Positions 34,358 to 46,081 of a stretch of 64,000 nucleotides of DNA are shown here, in pieces (the stretch's first letter is position 1; each line of letters begins with the position of its first letter). A program made the translations under genes and the position numbers. This DNA comes from Doris montereyensis (taxonomy: Eukaryota; Mollusca; Gastropoda; Nudibranchia; Dorididae): contig JAXRKP010001006.1 in NCBI GenBank assembly GCA_037039925.1, forward strand, positions 1-64,000, given 5' to 3'. The notes below the pieces were generated by a model that searched no databases, was not told where the DNA came from, and was given only the letters and a program-made list of their open reading frames with translations.

Positions 34358-36335
34358 ATGGCTGATCAGGCTGTTGATTTCAGTGACGCTAACCCTGCCG
34401 GCAGTTCACTTGACACAGCCGGTAATTTGAGATCTGCAAATTCTTTGACTACATCAGAACAAGATACTGAATGTAAGCATCTAACTTATATATCATAGTT
34501 TATTTCTGTGATAGTGATAACAAACATTATTTACCAAGCTTATTCAAGTTTTCAGTCATCAAGTGTGAACACGCGCAATGGCGACATTCTTGGGCTCCCC
34601 CGCGATTCTTTGACCTAGATAGTGATACGTTAGCGAAGCCGACTCTTAGCTCTCTATTTAATTTCAAAGGTTCATCATAGTTATCAAGTTGATTTTCTTG
34701 TCGATATCGACATTATTTTTAAATTTAAATCTGGATACAACTTGGCACCTCATGTGAAAAGCATCGAAAAGAGTAAAATTATATTTCAGTCCGGTGTTCT
34801 ATTATTAATATTAATAACGGAATCCCATAAAACGTCATTGGTTTTATACAGTCTGCTGATTGGTTGAAGTGTGGGCGTGAACGGCTTCCCGAAGTTTTGG
34901 GAATGGTGTAGTGTAAATCGTCAACATTAATCAATACTCATTCTAGACTCAACGTTAATAAGTTATTAATATTATATCCCAATCGCTGAAAACGATGTTA
35001 AACTGTAACACCCCTCCTCTTTTCCTCTCTCTCTCTCTCTCTCTCCACTCCCTCTGCCTTGTTTGATCAACTTTAAGCATCTATAGTTGTTTTTTTCACC
35101 CCCTTTTCATTCAGGCAGTGGCTCTGTTATCCAGGATGAGCAGATTGGATGCCAGTACCAAAGTGATGAGGTGTTCTACTCCCTGAGAAAACGTTTCCTG
35201 ATGACTGGGAAAGGGCGAAGACCTAACCTGAACATCCCTCTGTTGACAAATAGATTGCTTTTGCAATTACAACTCCTCAAAGAGGAAGGGAATGCTACAT
35301 GGAAAGATGTAAGTCAGAGAAATGTTCTCATACTATTCATTTATCTCTTAATCCTAAGAATGTTTTATGTTTCCTCAGCTGCCCTGGCATTATTGTTCAT
35401 GATGTCGAAAGAGAGCATGATCATACACATGGATCTATAATGTTAGCGTCTGGACTGGATGTATCATATTTTTTATGTCTCTTTCAGGTCTTTCTCTACC
35501 TACTCACTTTTGTCCCATCCCCTGACCATCTTACTCCTTCTTCATCTTTTATTAAATATTTTTCCTCATTGTTATTCCTCAGGTACTCAGGTGGTTTCAT
35601 GAAATATTTCCACTGCAGACCGTCACAGCCTCACAGCTTCAACACCGGTGCCAAGCCACAACCAAAGCAAAGGACAAGTTCAATGATAAATGATAGTGGG
35701 CCAGAATTTCTTAACTTTCTTAATCTAATTGTCGATTTCAATTCCATTCCAGAGAACCTAGTTCAGTTGGGCCTTACACGCTCTATTTTGCTTCATAGCT
35801 CTGACTATTCACCACCTGATAATTTTATCCCTACTATTTCACATTTAATGTCATTACAAAGTGTGGTGAGGTCGAAGGAATCACTTCCTGGTGCATTTAT
35901 TAATAAATGGATGCAAATTTTGCTTAAGCCATCAAAGACAGATGTCACAAAATCAAAAATAATGCATAAACTTAGTGTTGTGTTAAAAAAAGTGAACTCA
36001 TTAAAGAAATCTGATAATGACCTAGAGCTTAGAGAGTACCTTGAGGAGCCAGTAATTGAAATAGCAGAAAGTGAAAACTCAGCCTCTGTTGATACAACTG
36101 TTTTGTGAAAGTGAAATCAAATTCCTGAGAGCGCAAAATAAATGTAATCAAAAATTAATTCTTAAAACTGAGGATAATTTAAAAGTTACCTTGACTGAAA
36201 AAGAAAACCTCAAAATGGAAAATAAGATCCTCAGAGAAGAAATCAACAGATTACAACACAAGATCAAAATCGAAAAGACAAAATTAAATTTGAGAAAGTT
36301 AGTCAAAAGATTAAAAAGTCTATGATTCAAAGAAA

Positions 36336-37923
36336 TTGAAACATCAGCTTAAACTTAATGAATCTTCTCTCATCAAAGAAGTGCATCAAATACGAGATAA
36401 AGTGCGTGAACAGCAGAAATTAATAACTAAATTTAAAAAGCAGATAAAAAGTGAACAAACAATGAAATCTTATTATAAAAAGCAATTAGAAGACACTAAA
36501 ATCACTTCTGAAGCCATTTTAGAAGTTGCATTTGATAATGAGGATAACCTAGCCAAATATGTTGAACTTAAATCCAAGGGAAAACTCAACAATGCTTATT
36601 CTGACGATGTGCACTTGACCTTCATGGCTCTGCAGGGAGAAGCAGATATTGCTGCTTTAAAGTGTTCAAAAGTCATCAATATAGTATCAAAATTTCTATA
36701 CAAAAATAAAATTTCTCATTCTGATCTTCCCACAACCCAAACAGCTCTGAACATGTCAAGTGAAGGCCATTTTCTGTCAAAAACCCAAGCAGTTGAATCA
36801 ATTTTAGACTCAGATCATTTTACCTTAGCTACAGATGAAACATCAAGACAAAAACGAAAATATTTAGAAAGACACATTATTTTATCAAATTCAAATGGCG
36901 GTACCATGAGTTTAGGTTTTTCTGAAATTGCATCAGAAAATGCGGAAACTCCTAGAAAAATCAATTTCATTATTTGAAGAGCTCTGTGAGTGTGATGTTT
37001 ACTGTTCAAGTGAAGAAATTTTACGTGATACTTTATTCAAAGAGATGCTTGGCAAAATGAAATGCCTAATGAGTGACAGAGCTTCTGTCATGAAACTTTT
37101 TGACAAAAAGATGGCCGACTACAAACGTGATATTCTTGGTTCGGATTGTAGCAGTACACATTTTTTGTACTGCAATGCACATTTTTTGTTGGACTTAGCT
37201 GGTGCTGCTGAAGCTGGTCTTAAGGTTATTGAGTCAGAATTTTCTGACTTGGGAAGGAAGCATCTTCTAAATTTACAAGATTTTCACATTCGAGTGAAAC
37301 CGCAGCGCTCAGAGTGATAAGAGCTGCCGCTGAGGTCTTCGGACCTCGTGGGGATGAAAAGAGTGGGTGTAGAGCTGAGTGGCTTGCTTTTTTGGAGTCA
37401 ACTGTTTGTCAGTCAAAATTTACCAGCTATCGCTTCAATAATGTCTTTGAAAATGCTTCAGCTCTCCTCTATCATAAAGAGCACATTTTACTATTTCTTC
37501 AAAATTATGTGTCACATGACAATTTGAAGTTGGAGAGTGTTTTACTCGACATCCAAGATGGAAAAGTTATGGCAATGGTATCAGCCTTGGCCAGGATGAA
37601 TTTTCTCGTCACCTCCCCATATTGGTTGCTGGTGAACAGTCAAACATCGTATGGAGACTTCCCGCCATATGTCAAGCTCCTTCATCCTTGAGTCATTTTT
37701 TCATGCTAAGGAGTTTGATTGTCAGTTACCAGTTTTTCAAGACTTCATCAGAAATGATCTTGACTTGAAGTATGACTTCAATGATATTATATATCAAAGA
37801 ACTTTCAATATACTTTGTATTAAATTTGAAGAGGTACTTAAACGGCAGTTGAATGACTTCATTGGAAATGGTGTGTTTGCCGGTGACATTGATATGATAC
37901 AGATGTTAGAGAAATACTTCTGA
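36336..37923 (+). pseudogene. hAT-like transposase catalytic core of copy 1
   Basis: Three frames in sequence cover the core. 36336-36977 contains the end of the coiled coil and the first Asp (ATDETSRQKRKYLERH). 36928-37317 contains the second Asp (MSDRASVMKLFDKK) and the Cys/His pair (YCNAHFLL). 37314-37691 and 37651-37923 carry the helical insertion and the segment before the ERLF motif (CRAEWLAFL, YRFNNVFENASALLY, FLVTSPYWLL). In hAT enzymes the insertion domain lies between the second Asp and the final Glu. A candidate final Glu cannot be fixed by eye. Confidence 0.5.
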
Positions 37924-37924
37924 G

Positions 37925-38416
37925 ATGCCCATTGTCCAACCTCACAGGTGAAAGACTTTTTGGGATTTGGATTACGACATTTCAAAACGTCGACATGCAT
38001 CGTTACATTTGAGATCGTCCCAAAATATGTGGAAACATAACAAGACAGGTTACTGGCTCAGTAAAAAAAAAAGAAAAAAGATGCAATTCAACTTCTATCC
38101 CTAGCCCGTAAAGAAGGAAAAAAATTGAAATGCCGCAGTCGAGAAGAAGAAAGAGAGGTGAGGAGGATAATAATGGAAAGATTGAAGGAAAATGAAAGAC
38201 AAAAACAGGCAAAAAGAGATTCGTGAACAAGAAAAACATTTACAGATTGTTAATGCTGTCGTTTGTCAAGGTGGGGTGTGTACCACAAAGGAAGATGTTG
38301 ATTTACTGATGAAAGAAAGCAACAAGGTGGAAAATTTGAAAGCTCAAATAAGATACCGAAAAGTTGTCATGCAGGAGAAGCACCTCACATTATCTGGTGA
38401 CGTAGCTACATTATAG
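37925..38416 (+). pseudogene. C-terminal dimerisation-type block of copy 1
   Basis: After NLTGERLFG (to 37964) the frame shifts and continues DLDYDISKRRHASLHLRSS, then NMWKHNKTGYWLSK. It ends in the 74-codon frame 38192-38416, with GGVCTTKEDVDLLMKESN and LKAQIRYRKVVMQEK. Every element has a counterpart in the copy at 41.1-41.7 kb (DYDMHKRRRANLHLRS; NMWKHNKT; GGLCKTREDLDNL; LRNQIRYRKIFLDEK). Confidence 0.6.
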
Positions 38417-39380
38417 TATACAAAACCCTCATTTCTTGTTTGGGATCTGGAGAAGTTGAGCCTCCCAAGAAAAGGCAAAAAAATTTCAGTCAATAGAGTT
38501 TAAGGTTAATTGCCTTTAAATTAATTTGATGTAGGCTATGTTTCAAGATTGTATTTTTGTACAATGCTGCCATTTATTCTAGATTTTAATAACAGTTACG
38601 CAATTTTTCAATTTTCAGCACTTGGTGTAGGTAACCATCTTCATATTTTGATTTGTCTAACATTTTCTGTGCACAACATACTGTTTTAATGTGCTTCTTT
38701 GCATAGAGCACAGATTTACCTTTAATTTGATATGTGTTTCATTTTCTAGCTCTATTGGTTATTGTTTTGTCATTGTTTTTGTAAACGATAATCAAAATTT
38801 CTCACTTTTTTGCCAAAACTGCCATTTTTGACTTTCGTCACCTTTTCAAAGCCTGATATAATTTTCAAAGAAGTGACCTAAAAAAATTTAGACATAGTCT
38901 ATATTAGGTCTTGAATAGATTTAATCAGTTTTAGCCTTTCATTTTTCAATTGATCAATTGTGCATTTTACAAACAAGGATCCAAAATTGACATTTTAAAC
39001 CTAATTTCACGATATTCTTAATTTTTTTATAAGTTCTCTGTCATTTTTCTGATTTTATGGCTTCATATCTCTGTTAATATTAGTTTGAAGGGCTTTTCCT
39101 TTTTATAATTCAACACTTATCATTTGATACTTGTAGAATATTTACTTCTGAACTTATTTATGTTAATCCTTATGTTTTAATTGTGTGTTAAAAATAGAGT
39201 AAAATGCTATTTTCAAAAGTGCGAAAAATATTCATGGTCAAAATAAACTTTAAAAATTCATAACTTCGTTATTTCTCAATCGATTTTGTTGAAGTAAAGT
39301 TTGTTTTTCATGTTTTGTCAAGCTCTGTCTGAATATAGTATTGTTTTTAATATTTGGGCTAAATGAAAAAATGGTTTTGA
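38417..39380. other. T-rich 3' flank of copy 1, no gene
   Basis: AT-rich DNA with repeated TTTTGCCAAAA-type words near 38800 and 39240. It is probably the 3' UTR and downstream part of the transposase element. No coding signal. Confidence 0.35.
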
Positions 39381-39384
39381 ATAC

Positions 39385-39770
39385 CTACTAAAATCCTCAA
39401 AGAAACAGCAAATGAGATCGCGCAATATCTTTGCACAATATTCCAACAATCAATCAATACCGGATTCGTGCCAGAAGATTGGAAAACAGCAAACATCACA
39501 GCTGTTTATAAAGAAGGAAGACGTGACATTGCTTGAACTACAAGCCCAGTATCCCTAACTTCAATTTCTTGCAAAGTACTGGAGCATATCATAGCACACA
39601 CGATAATGAACCACCTGAAGAAAACAACGTACTGGTCGTGTAGACTACCAGTACCAATATGGATTCCGTAAGCACCATTCCTGTGAAACACAACTTATTA
39701 TATCAACACGAGTCGATAGCTAAATCAATAGATGACAAAAAACAGGTTGACCTACTAGTACTAATCCTTT
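39385..39770 (+). pseudogene. LINE reverse transcriptase fragment (family D)
   Basis: Frames read PTKILKETANEIAQYL, GFVPEDWKTANITAVYKEG, then TSPVSLTSISCKVLEHII, IMNHLKK and SIDDKKQVDLLVL. These are the blocks around the N-terminal RT domain of jockey/CR1-like LINEs. It is cut off exactly before the first catalytic Asp block. An in-frame TGA lies near 39534. Confidence 0.7.
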
Positions 39771-40239
39771 TATTCACTACCCAAATATGTAACACGCCTC
39801 TAGCAGGCGGTTGTGTGAATTTGTCTACTGGAATTTTTAACCTTCGTGTGTGTTTTAGTGCATTCGACCTTGTGATTTACACCTACTTTTATATGAAGTT
39901 TTACCGGTTCTAAGGATATAAGTTCCAAGCGTTTTTATTCAAGGATTCATTCGACATATCATACTCCATGGCTTTTACAAACTCCATTAACGTTCACCAC
40001 CTCCATTTTCTTTTATTGAGCATGAGAGTACTACTCACTATACTCTTCACGGCTCCATATTTTCACCACCAACTGTGCGCCAACAAATCACACAGAGCAA
40101 AACACACTGACCAACGCGCATAATCACCGACAACAATAACAATATTCACTGTAACAACGACATACAACTAAACTACTATCCTCACTCAACGCGACCTGTC
40201 AATCATTCCAAGCAAGACAAAAATTCAGTATCACTATCA

Positions 40240-40945
40240 GTAGTATCACAGAACAACGGGCTTCTCAAGGTCGTCTATTTCAATTCTCGGTCTTGCAGAA
40301 ATAAGACCCTTCAGATTTATACTTTTATAAATGAAACGAAGGCCGACATAATTTTTATAACAGTATTAACAGAAACGTGGCTGAGAGAGCAAGGAGATGA
40401 ACCTCTCATCACAGAAATGATGCCAAAAGGCAATAACTTCCACGGCGAAGCGAGGAAAACAAGGACGGGAGGGGCCGTAGCCATCGTGTACAGAGACTTG
40501 TTCCAAATAACCAAATGTACAGAAAATTCTCAATACAAACACTTTTGAACATTGTAAAATAATAATCAGCACACCCCATTGTGCCTTATTCTGCGTGTGT
40601 GTCTACCATCCCCGCCAAGCAAAAAGAACCGCTACACCATCAGCAAATTTGAACATGATTTTTCTGACTTTCTTGATTCCATTAACAACAAAAACAACGT
40701 CTACATGTTAGGGGACTTTAACTATCACCTTGAAAAGTCAACTAATTCATCTGTAAAGAGCTTAATCACACCGATTGACGAACACAGTTTCCAACAACTC
40801 GTCACTGATGCAACACATGAGAAACAACACATTCTAGACTTAGTTTTAACAAGAAGCGATTTAGTCAAATCTATCTAAAAGTGTCAGAATGTTGCATATC
40901 AGACCACTACGCCATTTCATTCAAAATCAAGTAGACAAACCCAAG
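40240..40945 (+). pseudogene. LINE AP-endonuclease domain (family D)
   Basis: NGLLKVVYFNSRSCRNKTLQ, FITVLTETWLREQGDEP (Glu of the catalytic site), KTRTGGAVAIVYRDLF, then MLGDFNYHLEKS (catalytic Asp/Asn, about 40705-40745), HILDLVLTRSD and SECCISDHYAISF (catalytic His, near 40900-40920) cover most of the domain. One stop at about 40546 and one frame change near 40875 break it. Sequence at 39780-40240 may be the 5' UTR. It lies downstream of an RT fragment, the reverse of LINE order. Confidence 0.7.
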
Positions 40946-41123
40946 ACAACGACTCAATGAAAGCAAATGTAGTGCCTTCCCTTTACGCCCGTTCTCGAGA
41001 TTTCAGTACTTTCACTTTCACTTTGAAACTGACTGCCTAGCGATCAGCACCAGAACAACACCACTCTCCCGCTCTACTTCATTCCGATTTTAGATCTAGA
41101 TAAACTTCTTTTCTCATTCAAAA

Positions 41124-41719
41124 ATGGATATGGATCTTCTTGAAATGTGTGGTAAGTATTTCCTCTATTTTCTTTTAATGTTTAAATATTAAGATACATA
41201 ATAATAATATGACCCACTTGTTGCTTCGATTGTTGACAAATTTGACTGGAGAACGATTGTTTGGTGATTTGGAATTAGACTATGACATGCATAAGCGTAG
41301 AAGAGCTAATTTACACTTAAGGTCCACTATCAATATGTGGAAGCATAATAAGACTGTACATTGGTTTTGTAGTTTGCGTGAAAAAGAGCAAAATACAATT
41401 TTAGTGGCAGCCAAAAGAATTCAGAAAATTTAGTGTTACAAAGTAAACATTGTGAAGCCCAGGTTCGTGAGAAAGTAAAACACAAAATGCAGGAGAATAA
41501 GAGAAAGATGTAAGTAAGAAAGATTTAAAAGATAGGAGAAAAAAAGCTGACATTTCAGATGGTGGATTGTGTAAGACTAGAGAAGATTTGGATAACTTAA
41601 GGAAAAATGGAACCGCAGAAAGTTTAAGAAATCAGATAAGATACAGGAAAATATTTTTGGATGAAAAAAGCTTAAAAGTAACAGGGACCATCAATACACT
41701 GTATACATGTAGTTTTTGA
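41124..41719 (+). pseudogene. hAT-like transposase, 5'-truncated copy 2
   Basis: A short exon-like start (MDMDLLEMCG with GTAAGT after it, 41124-41156) is followed by a frame from 41209: NLTGERLFGDLELDYDMHKR, then NMWKHNKTVHWF. After breaks come GGLCKTREDLDNL and IRYRKIFLDEKSLKVTGTIN. Only the C-terminal block of the family is present. The catalytic core is absent. It is clearly related to 37925-38416 but diverged, so the two are separate insertions or an old duplication. Confidence 0.55.
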
Positions 41720-42081
41720 TTGATAATATTGAATGATTTTAATTTTGTTATATATACATGATGTAATTGTGAGTTCCTCGAGCTTGTGTAATTTTGTCTA
41801 AATTTAATATATTCCTTATTCTTTCTTTTCATTTTGCGTCGTGTATCCGGCTGCGGGGTCGACTTTGAGAGACATTTCTATTACTACTATGAGCCGTCGT
41901 CCCTGGGATATACCATACACAAAGCTGCCATATCGTCTGCAACAACTGATCTCACACTCACAGGTTTCAGCTGAGTTTCACAACACAAAGATAAGGCAGG
42001 CGACAAACAGTTGACCTATTAGCTCTTACTCTTATAATTATTATTTAATGTTTTCTTTTTAGAGACACAAGTACTAAGTAG

Positions 42082-42830
42082 GCAAAGTTTCATTGATTTA
42101 TCTTACCATTTAACATTTTTATAATGAAAAACCTGATTTTTGCCAAAATATTTTCACGAGCGTAGTTATTAATTTTTTGCCCGCAACTCTGTATTTAGTT
42201 CCTATTATGATTAAACCCACCAGAATTGTATTTCTTGACCCTCAAAGCATAAGTATAAGTATGCAAAGTTTCATTGATGTATCTTTGCAAAATCAACGTT
42301 TAAGATTTTTATGATGAAAAACCTGATTTTTGTCAAAATATTTTCCCAGCCCAAATAATGATGCGTAAATTACTATTTTTCCCACAACTCTTGTTGATTT
42401 AGTTCCTATCAAAATAATTATAACACCATAAATGTATTTCTGTTTTTTATGACCCTCAAAAAGCATAAGTATGCAAAGTTTCATATTTTAAAAATTGATG
42501 TATCTTACCATTTAAGATTTTAATGATGAAAACTAGACTTTTGATTTTTAAAAAAAAGCCAAAATATTTTCCCATGTATTAAATTTAATAATGAGCGTAA
42601 ATTATTAATTTTTGCCCACAATTTTGTTTATTTAGTTCCTATCATAATTAAAACACCAGAATTGTATGTCTTGACTCTCCACAAAAGCATAAATGTGCAA
42701 AATTTCATTGATAGATATCTTACCATTTAAGGTTTTTATGATGAAAAACCTGATTTTTGCCAAAATATCTTCTAAAGTAAGAGATAATGTTGTTTGCCCA
42801 AATTTATGCTTTAAGTTTCCCGGTTTGGTG
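42082..42830. repeat. Degenerate tandem repeat, about 180-225 bp units, roughly 3.5 copies
   Basis: GCAAAGTTTCATTGAT-type anchors occur at about 42082, 42263, 42473 and 42697. Each is followed by CTTACCATTTAAGATTTTTATGATGAAAAACCTGATTTTTGCCAAAATAT and, later, TTAGTTCCTAT and CCAGAATTGTATTTCTTGACC. The units directly follow hAT-like copy 2. Confidence 0.8.
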
Positions 42831-45786
42831 GTATAATAATTCAAAAAATATTTCTTCTATGTCTCTGAAAAAAAATTGGGCTAACTGTCTGGCACCATAT
42901 CTGCATTTAAGGAAATTATATGGTCTTTCTATGATTTATGGTATGTTTATCTTTGATCAATTTACTCCCAAAAATGCCATTTTTTTATCTATTTTCCTTC
43001 TTATTACAATTTTGAGTTCAAAATCATGTTTTAATCGCACAATGTATTTTTTCTCTATTTTGGTGCTGTGTCACAATAAATATAAGTGAAAGATAAGTCT
43101 CATTGCTTGTCAAAAATTTTCTGTTTTTCTATGTGTGGCTTTGACCGTATGCATGTAAAGTATTTGAAAAACAACTGGTGGTGGCTAAAAATAGCTCATA
43201 CCATTTTTTATGGATTCTAAGATTCCTTTTCAGTAAAATTGGCATAATTTCACATTTTGAATCATAGCAGAAGCAAATATCAAAAAATTTTAGTTTGCAG
43301 ATTAAGGAAACATAATTGTAAAATTCATCAACTATTTTTTACGTGTTTATCAACCGATTTTGATAATTTAAAAACTGAAATCAAAAATTAATTCATGGTC
43401 TGGGAAGTACTATCTGTTTTACATGAAAAGAAACAGACTTTTGAAATTAATTTTTTTTAGTCTGGAACAGCTAATAAAAGAGTAATCATTATCATCATTG
43501 TTTACAGGCATGTTTGTAATATATATATAATATACATGTAATATGTATACATGTATGTAAATAATAATAATAATGAGATTAAGATAGATTTCTGGTATAA
43601 ATAAGATGTAATAATATAAAATTAAAATAGACTAACGTGTTTAATAATAAGTAATGGAATATATTAATATTAATAGTTTAATATCTCAGTTTACCAAAAC
43701 CACATAGCACAATCACATTAATTCAATACTATGCTAGGAAGAAGAAAGACCACTAATCAAATATGTACTGACCTCCTCCGACCCAACCACCAACCACAAT
43801 GTTATAATAATATATATATACTATATAATTTGAGTGTTTAATGCCTTTATAAGCCGATTAACACTAGATACCGGTATCTAGATTCATATGCTACTATTAG
43901 CCTTTGTAGATTAAATAAATGGAAAAAGTACAACTAGCATAGAACCATGGAGTTTCAGACTTAAACAAATCAATCATAATTTACCTTAAAAATAAAAATA
44001 AAACACAGTCATTCACGATAAATCAGACTAAGACCCATGCAATCAACAAAAATGAATTTGCCCAACAGATCTTCATGTCAGACCCGATAGACCCAACTTT
44101 CAGTAAGCCAATGTTCGATTCAGAAAAAGTGAAAAAACAATCTTCTTGAATGGAATACAGTTTAAATAAACATAATATTGATGGCTGTTTAAATATCATA
44201 TCAGACATCATGTCCATATTTCCTTGTCCAAAGCTAATCTATTCTAAACTTCTGACAAACTCATGCAGGTTTAAAAAAAAAAAGATAAATATAATTTAAA
44301 CTTTTCCTAATATGCACAAATCTAAAATCTTAAGCAATGATCAGAGCCATGACATTTTTAAAATCAAAGAGCAACACAGATGCGGAGGAGAAAAAAAAAA
44401 CACAAACATAGATATATGGAGTCATAGTTTGAAAATGTCTAAACATGTAAATCTGCCTTTTTCCCCCAGAAAATGATTTAAATTGTTCAGAAGCAAAAAA
44501 TAGAAAGACATCATGTTTATACCATTGGAAAAAGTGACATACCGGATGGTGCTACATTTGTCAAATAGCTTAGGAGGATGAATTTGGAATAAAAAGTGAG
44601 GTTAATCAAACCATGAATTTTCCAATGTTTTTAGTGAAAAGTTTTTTTTCAAAATGTTACAAAACATAACAAAATTCCAAACGAAAATATGACGCAAAAA
44701 TGGGAAAAAAAGGTTTAAATGAGATTTGTCATTGTGAATAACTTTAATTTTCTGAACCACTAAAGTAAGAGAAATTTGATGATTTCAGTGCTCCAATTTT
44801 TCAGGATTTTGAAAGTCTTTTTTTGCTTATAAATGTTGGAGGCCTTACCAATAGAAATCATTGAAAAACAGAAAAAATTGTACTAACCAATCTTATCGAT
44901 CTTGTATCAAATGAAGAGGAGAGCTCTATCCTCATTTTACATATGTTTCACTGACGAAATGCAAATAACGGCCAGCAGACAGAAAACAATAAATTGTAAT
45001 AACCAGAAAAAGGATTAAGTGTTAATTATTTCCCCAGAATACGTTAATTGAGTAATTGGCACCTGCAACTCGATCTTGTTGTATTTAAATTTAATCTAGG
45101 TGTGCAACTACAATCTGACTGAAGCGAAACTATGGAAGAAAAAAATGTTAGTGATAGGTTACACCATTTTAGCATACAAATTTATAAAAACCAGCAAATC
45201 CAAAATAACGTATTGACTTACAAGAATGAAAATGGAACCTAGTTTTCTATGTATCATACAATTCACCTAAAACATTACAGATGCAAATTAAGTAAAATAC
45301 TGCTATACTATAATAATATCTAGCCATGAAATAATGATAAACATCCCATTTTTTGCACCTTTTTCACCTCAAGCTGTTTTAGGTTGGTTGAGTAATGAAC
45401 TAGACATCTATGATCTAAACAAACTTAAGTACTCAACTTTTTCTTCATCAAACTCAGAGATAGTTCAGATGTTTAATCTAAACCAGACAAATAACAATCA
45501 AGTAGTACAACATTAACAAAAACATTTCTGAAAAGTGTCTTCTTTGTTTAATTAAGCATAAATATGTACATTTTAAGCTTGAGCAATTTGGACAGGTTTA
45601 TCACACTCACAGCCATTAAAACAAGTTAGTTCCCCTTTCCCACCAATATCTGCCTGTGGTATCAGTAACGCATAGGTTTACAGGTCTTGAAATATATGAC
45701 AATTATATAATTCATAATCAGATAATGTCAACTGTTCATGTCTAGACACATATATATATATAGACAAAGCATTGATTAATTTATCA
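42831..45786. other. AT-rich intergenic sequence
   Basis: No supported gene. Contains TA-rich runs (43515-43690, 43805-43830) and T/A-rich tracts. Short frames such as 45334-45516 have no recognisable motif. Confidence 0.4.
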
Positions 45787-45866
45787 TTAGCTGATGTAAA
45801 ATGGTTCTTTCTCTTCACCCAGTAAGTCACTTAGTTTTGTGACAATTTGAATGAGAGCCTTCTTTT
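45787..45866 (-). CDS. Possible terminal coding exon of an unknown gene
   Basis: After a pyrimidine-rich run and CCCAAG acceptor, the minus strand has 26 codons ending SDLLGEEKEPFYIS and tandem stops. The composition is protein-like, with a heptad-like ALIQIVTKLSDLLGEE. It lies about 155 bp past the SCPEP1 stop and beyond that gene's poly(A) signal, so it would belong to another transcript. The evidence is weak. Confidence 0.25.
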
Positions 45867-45914
45867 CTTGGGAAAAAAAAAAAGAAGAAAGAAAATTAGC
45901 AAAATAATACTGTT

Positions 45915-45920
45915 TTTATT
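45915..45920 (-). terminator. Poly(A) signal of the SCPEP1-like gene
   Basis: AATAAA on the minus strand, about 100 bp downstream of the SCPEP1-like stop codon, at a normal distance for a short 3' UTR. Confidence 0.5.
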
Positions 45921-46021
45921 TTAAAGATTAATAATATAAAGTACTGGGTAAAATAAAAATGAAAATGGATCAAAGAAAATAATGGGACTTCCGTCATGAA
46001 CACAAGGTTGATTGGAAAGTC

Positions 46022-46081
46022 TCAATTGCCAATAATCTGGTTGACCATAGAGAGAGCACCTGGACCATTATCTGCTGGTAC
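46022..46081 (-). CDS. SCPEP1: SCPEP1-like terminal exon F
   Basis: Acceptor CCTTTGCAG; encodes VPADNGPGALSMVNQIIGN then TGA. It joins exon E in phase 0 to give the family's GHMVPADxxxxAL motif. The preceding intron is 46082-54250. Confidence 0.88.
   Translation of the reverse strand, partial: VPADNGPGALSMVNQIIGN

Larger units (their letters stand above)
34358..38416 (+). pseudogene. Spliced hAT-like (RNase H-fold) transposase gene, copy 1
   Basis: Exon 1 (34358-34472) starts MADQAVDFSDANPAGSS and ends at a GT donor. Exon 2 (35115-35308; acceptor TTCATTCAG, donor GTAAGT) has YSLRKRFLMTGKGRRP. Exon 3 starts at 35583 after CCTCAG. Phases match across both introns. Exon 3 is then frameshifted at least six times (about 35690, 36105, 36330, 36945, 37310, 37675). 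It holds a Lys/Glu coiled coil (about 36110-36500), ATDETS (36828-36845), MSDRASVM (37069-37092), YCNAHFLLDLA (37168-37200), and NLTGERLFG (37938-37964) before a conserved C-terminal block. First Asp, second Asp, CxxH and ERxF order fit the hAT fold. I cannot name the subfamily. Confidence 0.6.

Noticed and set aside
35299..35582. Start of the 269-codon ORF as coding
   Set aside because: This part is an intron: GTAAGT donor at 35309 and CCTCAG acceptor at 35582 give an in-phase exon junction.
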